Shown here one piece after another: positions 63,237 to 64,000 of a DNA stretch of 64,000 nt. Under the pieces are notes generated by a model. It searched no databases and was not told where the DNA came from. It saw only the letters and a list, made by a program, of their open reading frames with translations. How positions within the stretch are numbered: the stretch's first letter is position 1; the number at the start of each line of letters is the position of its first letter. The stretch spans positions 2,296,501-2,360,500 of the forward strand of contig NC_084922.1 of assembly GCF_958298935.1 (NCBI RefSeq), written 5' to 3'. This stretch comes from Phragmites australis (taxonomy: Eukaryota > Streptophyta > Magnoliopsida > Poales > Poaceae). Both the position numbers and the translations under genes were made by a program.

Positions 63237-63325
63237 GGATGGGGATGCGCTTATCGGTCTCTACAAACAATTGTCTCTTGGTATAGATTGCAACAGTATT
63301 CATCTATAGATGTTCCTTCACACAG
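63237..63325 (+). CDS. UFM1-specific protease (UFSP2-like) catalytic-Cys exon, partial
   Basis: A single exon bounded by an acceptor (TTTTTCAG/GGA) and a donor-like CACAG/GTTCC encodes [20 protein letters not shown] followed by YSSIDVPSH. This is the signature around the catalytic Cys (in GWGCAYRS) of the peptidase C78 family, which matures UFM1 and removes it from targets. The frame is intact and the Cys is present. Neither the preceding DYYHYLQD-type exon nor the following EIQQ-type exon is visible in the window. Either the gene continues with long introns beyond 64000, or this is an isolated gene fragment. The upstream open frame before 63237 shows no family text and is probably intron. 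Confidence 0.7.
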
Positions 63326-64000
63326 GTTCCAGAAGCTACTCGTATTGCCATGCCTATTTTCCTTGCTGACTTGAATAGCTAGATCATATCAATTGCTCCA
63401 TCCAATTCTTTATAAAAATTATGTTTTAGAACATGTGGAGTCAATGTATGTTTAAAACTATCTCGATTGCCATATTAAAACTGTATCAGTAGGCTAGCTA
63501 TGAAAATCTAAACTTTCCAGTAAATATTTTCCAAATATGTGTACTTGTATAGTTATATTGAGAAGCATCCACAAAACCTTTTTTTTTCTTTGGGGAAAAA
63601 ACAAGTTGGATCCACAAACAAGTGAGTATGCGCGCCGTGTAGTACACTACTGGAAGCGATTTTATAGTGTTATCTTTTGCCAAAAGAAAGTATCAAACAA
63701 CTTGGTTGATCTCACTACTGGCAGATCCGCAGATCCCATACAATTAGTATTTTAATTTTATCTTGTTCCCAAAAAAAAACTTAATTTATATCTGGTGCTA
63801 TGCCTTAAGCAACACAGTCAACTCTCACAAATTCTATTCTACAGTCTCAGAAACTATGTGCATACACTCTCTTTGGAATGGAACATTCATGTTTGATGTT
63901 TCGTAAAATTTGAAGATCTTTGGTGATCAATGACTGTGCACAGGCACAGCAGAAAAACTTCCAAACGAAGTTACAAATCCGCGGCGGGCCGATTGGATGT
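63326..64000. other. Right edge, no further exon recognised
   Basis: An open frame around 63600-63755 (SEYARRVVHYWKRFYS) is suggestive of coding, but I cannot assign it to a family. CACTACTGG occurs twice (about 63646 and 63713), a start typical of CACTA-type or other DNA elements, but no inverted end was found. Confidence 0.35.

Noticed and set aside
63600..63755. Possible second exon near the UFM1 protease exon
   Set aside because: The text does not match the region expected after the catalytic-Cys exon, and no splice phase link is visible; left as unassigned.

Overview
This is nuclear DNA of a flowering plant, almost certainly a grass (Poaceae). The evidence is intron-rich genes with GC-rich first exons, an Au-type SINE tail, Tat-lineage Ty3/Gypsy elements and their solo LTRs, Tourist/PIF-type elements with TTA or TAA target duplications, and CCGG-rich Copia-type solo LTRs. 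I cannot name the species from the sequence alone.

Four complete, intact genes can be modelled exon by exon. They are an ARF1-class small GTPase (+, 15864-18720, 181 aa), a MOS4/BCAS2/SPF27 spliceosome-associated protein (-, 25192-22206, 254 aa), a SEC14/CRAL-TRIO lipid-transfer protein (+, 43101-45913, 320 aa) and a small conserved-looking membrane protein of unknown function (-, 62100-58616, 134 aa). The catalytic-cysteine exon of a UFM1-specific protease lies near the right edge (+, 63237-63325). The genes are functionally unrelated housekeeping or cell-biology genes, each with its own promoter; I see no cluster or pathway linking them.

Most of the rest is nested transposable elements. 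1-14233: a decayed Tat-type Gypsy element on the minus strand, filled with a solo LTR, an opposing pol fragment and part of another large LTR. 25788-37150: a minus-strand LINE split by two independent insertions. One is a non-coding LTR element with a 108-bp tandem array that was itself split by another LTR; the other is a Tourist-like element that received a solo LTR. 39076-40401: another Tat-type solo LTR. 42045-43008: a PIF/Harbinger-like element inside the 5' UTR intron of the SEC14 gene, carrying a broken fragment of a cationic amino-acid transporter gene. 47430-57030: a very large LTR-like repeat holding a solo LTR and a deleted Gypsy element (51590-55650). Target-site duplications were read directly for most of these insertions and give a relative order of events.

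The most useful observations are the transporter gene capture in the SEC14 leader intron, the multi-level nesting that breaks one LINE into pieces, the in-frame 108-bp minisatellite inside a retroelement without pol, and the unknown 134-aa protein. No tRNA, rRNA or CRISPR was seen.
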